Shown here piece after piece: positions 61,826 through 64,000 of a stretch of 64,000 nucleotides of DNA. Location: contig NZ_JH719942.1 of NCBI RefSeq assembly GCF_000275825.1, positions 4,271,796-4,335,795 on the forward strand, read 5' to 3'. The stretch is from Saprospira grandis DSM 2844. Its GTDB lineage: Bacteria; Bacteroidota; Bacteroidia; Chitinophagales; Saprospiraceae. Position 1 is the stretch's first letter. Each line of letters opens with the position of its first letter. Made by a program: the position numbers and the translations under genes. The notes below the pieces were generated by a model. The model was not told where the DNA came from, did no database searches, and worked only from the letters and a program-made list of their open reading frames with translations.

Positions 61826-63064
61826 ATGATTCCTGCTAAAAAGCATAAGCAAGAGGCCGCCCGTTTGGCCGCTCTTGACAGCTATAATATATTAGATAGC
61901 TTGCCCGAACAAGATTATGAAGATTTGGTCAAATTGGCTTCCAAAATTTGCGGCACGCCTATGTCGATTATCAGTTTGATTGATGAAGAACGACAATGGT
62001 TTAAGGCCAAAAAGGGCCTAGAGGCTGGAGAAACGCATCGAGATTTGGCCTTTTGTGCGCATGCTATTTTGCAAGATGAGGTCTTTGTGGTAGAAGATGC
62101 CAAGAAGGATGAACGTTTTTGGGATAACCCCTTAGTAACTGGCTCGCTCAATTTGGGTTTTTATGCTGGGGTCCCTTTGGTGGGCAAAGAGGGGCTGCCT
62201 TTGGGCACCCTTTGTGTACTTGACGAAAAGTCTCGAACATTTTCGGAAGAAGAGAAAGAGGCTCTGGAAATTTTGGGCCGGCAGGTGATGCGCTTATTTG
62301 AGTTGCGCAAAAAGCAAAGAGAAGTAGAAGAAGCCCTGGCCAAAGAACAAAAACGACATGCCGAATTGGAGCGTTTTGCTAAAGTGGCCCTAAAGGACCT
62401 CCGAACGCCTATGCGCAATATTGCTAGTGTTACCCGTTTGCTCCTCTCTGATGGCAAACTGGCTTTGCCCGATACAAAACGGCAAATGATGGAAAAGGTC
62501 TTGCAATCCGCCGACCGCCTAAAGTCTATGTTAGAAGGCCTCTGGAATTATAACCATGCCAATAAATATCTGGAGGAAGAGCTCAAAGATATTCCACTTT
62601 TACCTATGCAGCAGCATTTTCAATTGGCTTATGGCCAAAAAGCGCATTTGGAGTGGGATATGCCGCCTTCGCTCTATTATCGGCCAAAATTGTTTAAGCT
62701 TTTAATCGATGAAGTAATTGATAATAGCTGCCGCTTTGCTCAGCAAGATGTAGTTTGGATCAATATCAACCTATCAGAAACTAGCCGGGGCTACCATTTA
62801 AAAATTACAGATAATGGCCCAGGCATAAAAGCCGAAGCGCTGCCGAAAGCCAAAGAACTCTTTTTCTCGGAAAAGGAGAAGGACAAAAACGGCCAGCCCT
62901 GCCATGGTATTGGCTTGGCCCTGCTCGAAAAAGTCTTGCAGAAAGAAGGCGGAAGCATCAACCTTTTTAAAGCGCCCAAAGGCGGCCTGGTTGTAGCGCT
63001 AAATATTCCGCATCCCGATATTTTAGAAGCCAAAGGGGCAACAGCCAAAAGCGACAAACTTTAA
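61826..63064 (+). CDS. GAF-domain histidine-kinase-like protein lacking the phosphoacceptor His
   Basis: 412 residues, cytoplasmic. A GAF domain (about 24-165; PMSIISLIDEERQWFKAKKG, LAFCAHAILQDEVFVVEDAK, NLGFYAGVPLVGKEGLPLGT) is followed by a coiled linker (160-185) and a HisKA/HATPase pair. The H-box reads VALKDLRTPMRN: the His that is normally phosphorylated is Lys190. The ATPase part keeps the N-box (EVIDNSCRF, Asn300), ITDNGPGI and HGIGLALLEKV. So it may bind ATP but cannot autophosphorylate in the usual way. There is no adjacent response regulator. Confidence 0.87.
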   Translation: MIPAKKHKQEAARLAALDSYNILDSLPEQDYEDLVKLASKICGTPMSIISLIDEERQWFKAKKGLEAGETHRDLAFCAHAILQDEVFVVEDAKKDERFWDNPLVTGSLNLGFYAGVPLVGKEGLPLGTLCVLDEKSRTFSEEEKEALEILGRQVMRLFELRKKQREVEEALAKEQKRHAELERFAKVALKDLRTPMRNIASVTRLLLSDGKLALPDTKRQMMEKVLQSADRLKSMLEGLWNYNHANKYLEEELKDIPLLPMQQHFQLAYGQKAHLEWDMPPSLYYRPKLFKLLIDEVIDNSCRFAQQDVVWININLSETSRGYHLKITDNGPGIKAEALPKAKELFFSEKEKDKNGQPCHGIGLALLEKVLQKEGGSINLFKAPKGGLVVALNIPHPDILEAKGATAKSDKL

Positions 63065-63068
63065 ATTT

Positions 63069-63102
63069 AAAAAGGGCCTAGGAAGTTTTCCTAGGCCCTT
63101 TT
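63069..63102. terminator. Terminator between convergent genes
   Basis: AAAAGGGCCTAGGAA/TTCCTAGGCCCTTTT around GTT, with a T-run on the plus strand, between the genes ending at 63064 and 63106. Confidence 0.9.
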
Positions 63103-63105
63103 GCT

Positions 63106-64000
63106 TTAAAAGTCAATAACGGCTTCTTGGGCATTTTCGGCCCCTTCTTTCCGTTTCTTAAAGTATTCTCGAGTCACCTTAATGCCCTCCATAGAAGACA
63201 TATAAGGAATGCCCTTTTCATGGTTTTGCTTGGCAATCGTATAAATGATTTTCCAATGATTGAATAAGCATTTATAGGCCTCTCGGATAGGCATTTTTGA
63301 ATCATAGATATGGGCCGGCTCCGAATTAGTCCCATTGAGCTCCATCACCTGAATTTTCCCGGCATAAAGGTCTTCTAAAGAAGCTGCTCGACAATCATAT
63401 CGACCAAAGTAAAAGCCATCAATTTGCTTAGAAATTTGGTCAAAAGAAGCCACTAATTCTGCTGTAATCAAGTTGTTCCTATTCAAAAAAGCCGTACCAC
63501 GGCAGTGATTTCCAATTTCTACCAACCGAAGCGCCTCATCTTTGGGCAAGACCTCATCAAGGCGGTCGGCATATTCCTTGAGCAATACATCTAAATAATA
63601 TTGCCCCCGTTCTGAGGTCTCAAACAAGGTTTTTAGGTCCGAAACCCCATCCCCAACTACGGTCAAAAAACTCTTTTCGACCAAAGAATTGACCTGCCCT
63701 TTTTCTTCATTGGGCAAACGATAATACAAAACGCCAAACTCTAAAGGCATATCTACATAGTGCTGCATCAAAATGAACTGATTGTACTCCAGCAAATACT
63801 CCCGCAATTCTTTTTCATTGTCAATTTTGGCCACCGCAAAACCGCGTTCCCCCTTATCTGGCTTCAAAATGAGCGGATAGCTAAACTGCCCCTCCGCTAC
63901 CGCCGCCAAAGCCACCGAAAGCGGCTCTTCATTGGGCAAAAGCAAGGTTTTGGGCACAACATCCTCTGGCAAACGCTCCAAAATATCATACTTCGAGTAG
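63106..64000 (-). CDS. ATP-grasp ligase family protein, partial (D-Ala-D-Ala ligase-like), 5' end outside the window
   Basis: About 298 residues seen; the frame stays open to the window edge, so the real start is to the right of 64000. PLILKPDKGERGFAVAKIDN is the ATP-grasp lysine strand. FILMQHYVDMPLEFGVLYYR is the next strand pair, and YFGRYDCRAASLEDLYAGKI with VMELNGTNSEPAHIYD is the metal-binding C-terminal part. These fit D-alanine-D-alanine ligase-like or cyanophycin-synthetase-like ATP-grasp enzymes that join amino or carboxylic acids. The substrate is not determinable from the sequence. Confidence 0.75.
   Translation of the reverse strand, partial: YSKYDILERLPEDVVPKTLLLPNEEPLSVALAAVAEGQFSYPLILKPDKGERGFAVAKIDNEKELREYLLEYNQFILMQHYVDMPLEFGVLYYRLPNEEKGQVNSLVEKSFLTVVGDGVSDLKTLFETSERGQYYLDVLLKEYADRLDEVLPKDEALRLVEIGNHCRGTAFLNRNNLITAELVASFDQISKQIDGFYFGRYDCRAASLEDLYAGKIQVMELNGTNSEPAHIYDSKMPIREAYKCLFNHWKIIYTIAKQNHEKGIPYMSSMEGIKVTREYFKKRKEGAENAQEAVIDF

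Overview
The window looks like chromosome of a gliding, marine-type member of the Bacteroidota. The evidence is a gldG gliding gene, several very large secreted proteins ending in type IX secretion (T9SS) sorting domains, SprB-type repeats, a cytophaga-type lipoprotein and TPR repertoire, promoters with the Bacteroidota TAnnTTTG -7 element (for example before the tRNA-Asp pair), and few Shine-Dalgarno sequences. The GC-rich intergenic repeats and overall gene style remind me of Saprospira (Saprospiraceae); that is recognition, not proof.

Layout. 0-4.5 kb: small lipoprotein, peroxiredoxin-like protein, YkuK-type RNase H-like protein, thioesterase plus PLP-dependent dehydratase, and two tandem tRNA-Asp genes. 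4-7.3 kb: three small unrecognised genes (two exported, one with a degenerate zincin-like motif) around a repeat-rich non-coding zone. 7.6-11.5 kb: argS and two tandem TM2-domain paralogues. 11.5-13.5 kb: an extended-SDR reductase gene split by a 930-bp IS5-type element. 14-21 kb: gldG, a T9SS cargo protein, a helical cytoplasmic protein, and a cell wall amidase. 21-25 kb: an LptF/G permease and tgt facing a glycosyltransferase and an ECF sigma factor. 25-35 kb: lipoproteins (DUF4476, a methyltransferase, a beta-propeller), a metallophosphoesterase, bacilliredoxin, S41 protease, BadF-type kinase, Lrp-type regulator and a hotdog thioesterase. 35-38 kb: a MbnP/MbnH-like cassette. 38-43 kb: a UvrD/PcrA helicase pair and small proteins. 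42-48.5 kb: a VWA-like exported protein divergent from an exported TPR-CHAT protease, then a DUF4846 lipoprotein. 48.6-61.2 kb: two giant T9SS cargo proteins; the second is a reprolysin-like metalloprotease with a 456-bp SprB-type tandem array that carries clustered frameshifts. 61.8-64 kb: a GAF-histidine-kinase-like protein lacking the phosphoacceptor His, and a partial ATP-grasp ligase.

The most unusual content is a family of about 17 intergenic GC-rich loci (20 core arms). Each is built from short hairpins with fixed flanks and variable, compensating stems, and ends in GGCCCCAAAA placed next to a gene end. Three loci are head-to-head palindromic composites of about 380 bp. Two of these stand in the same orientation on both sides of the giant metalloprotease gene. 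A second class of small palindromes (cores GGGTTAAAACCC, GGCTGAAGCC) occurs with them, and one such palindrome appears to be inserted into one of two related repeat copies. No CRISPR array, prophage or classic defence island was seen.
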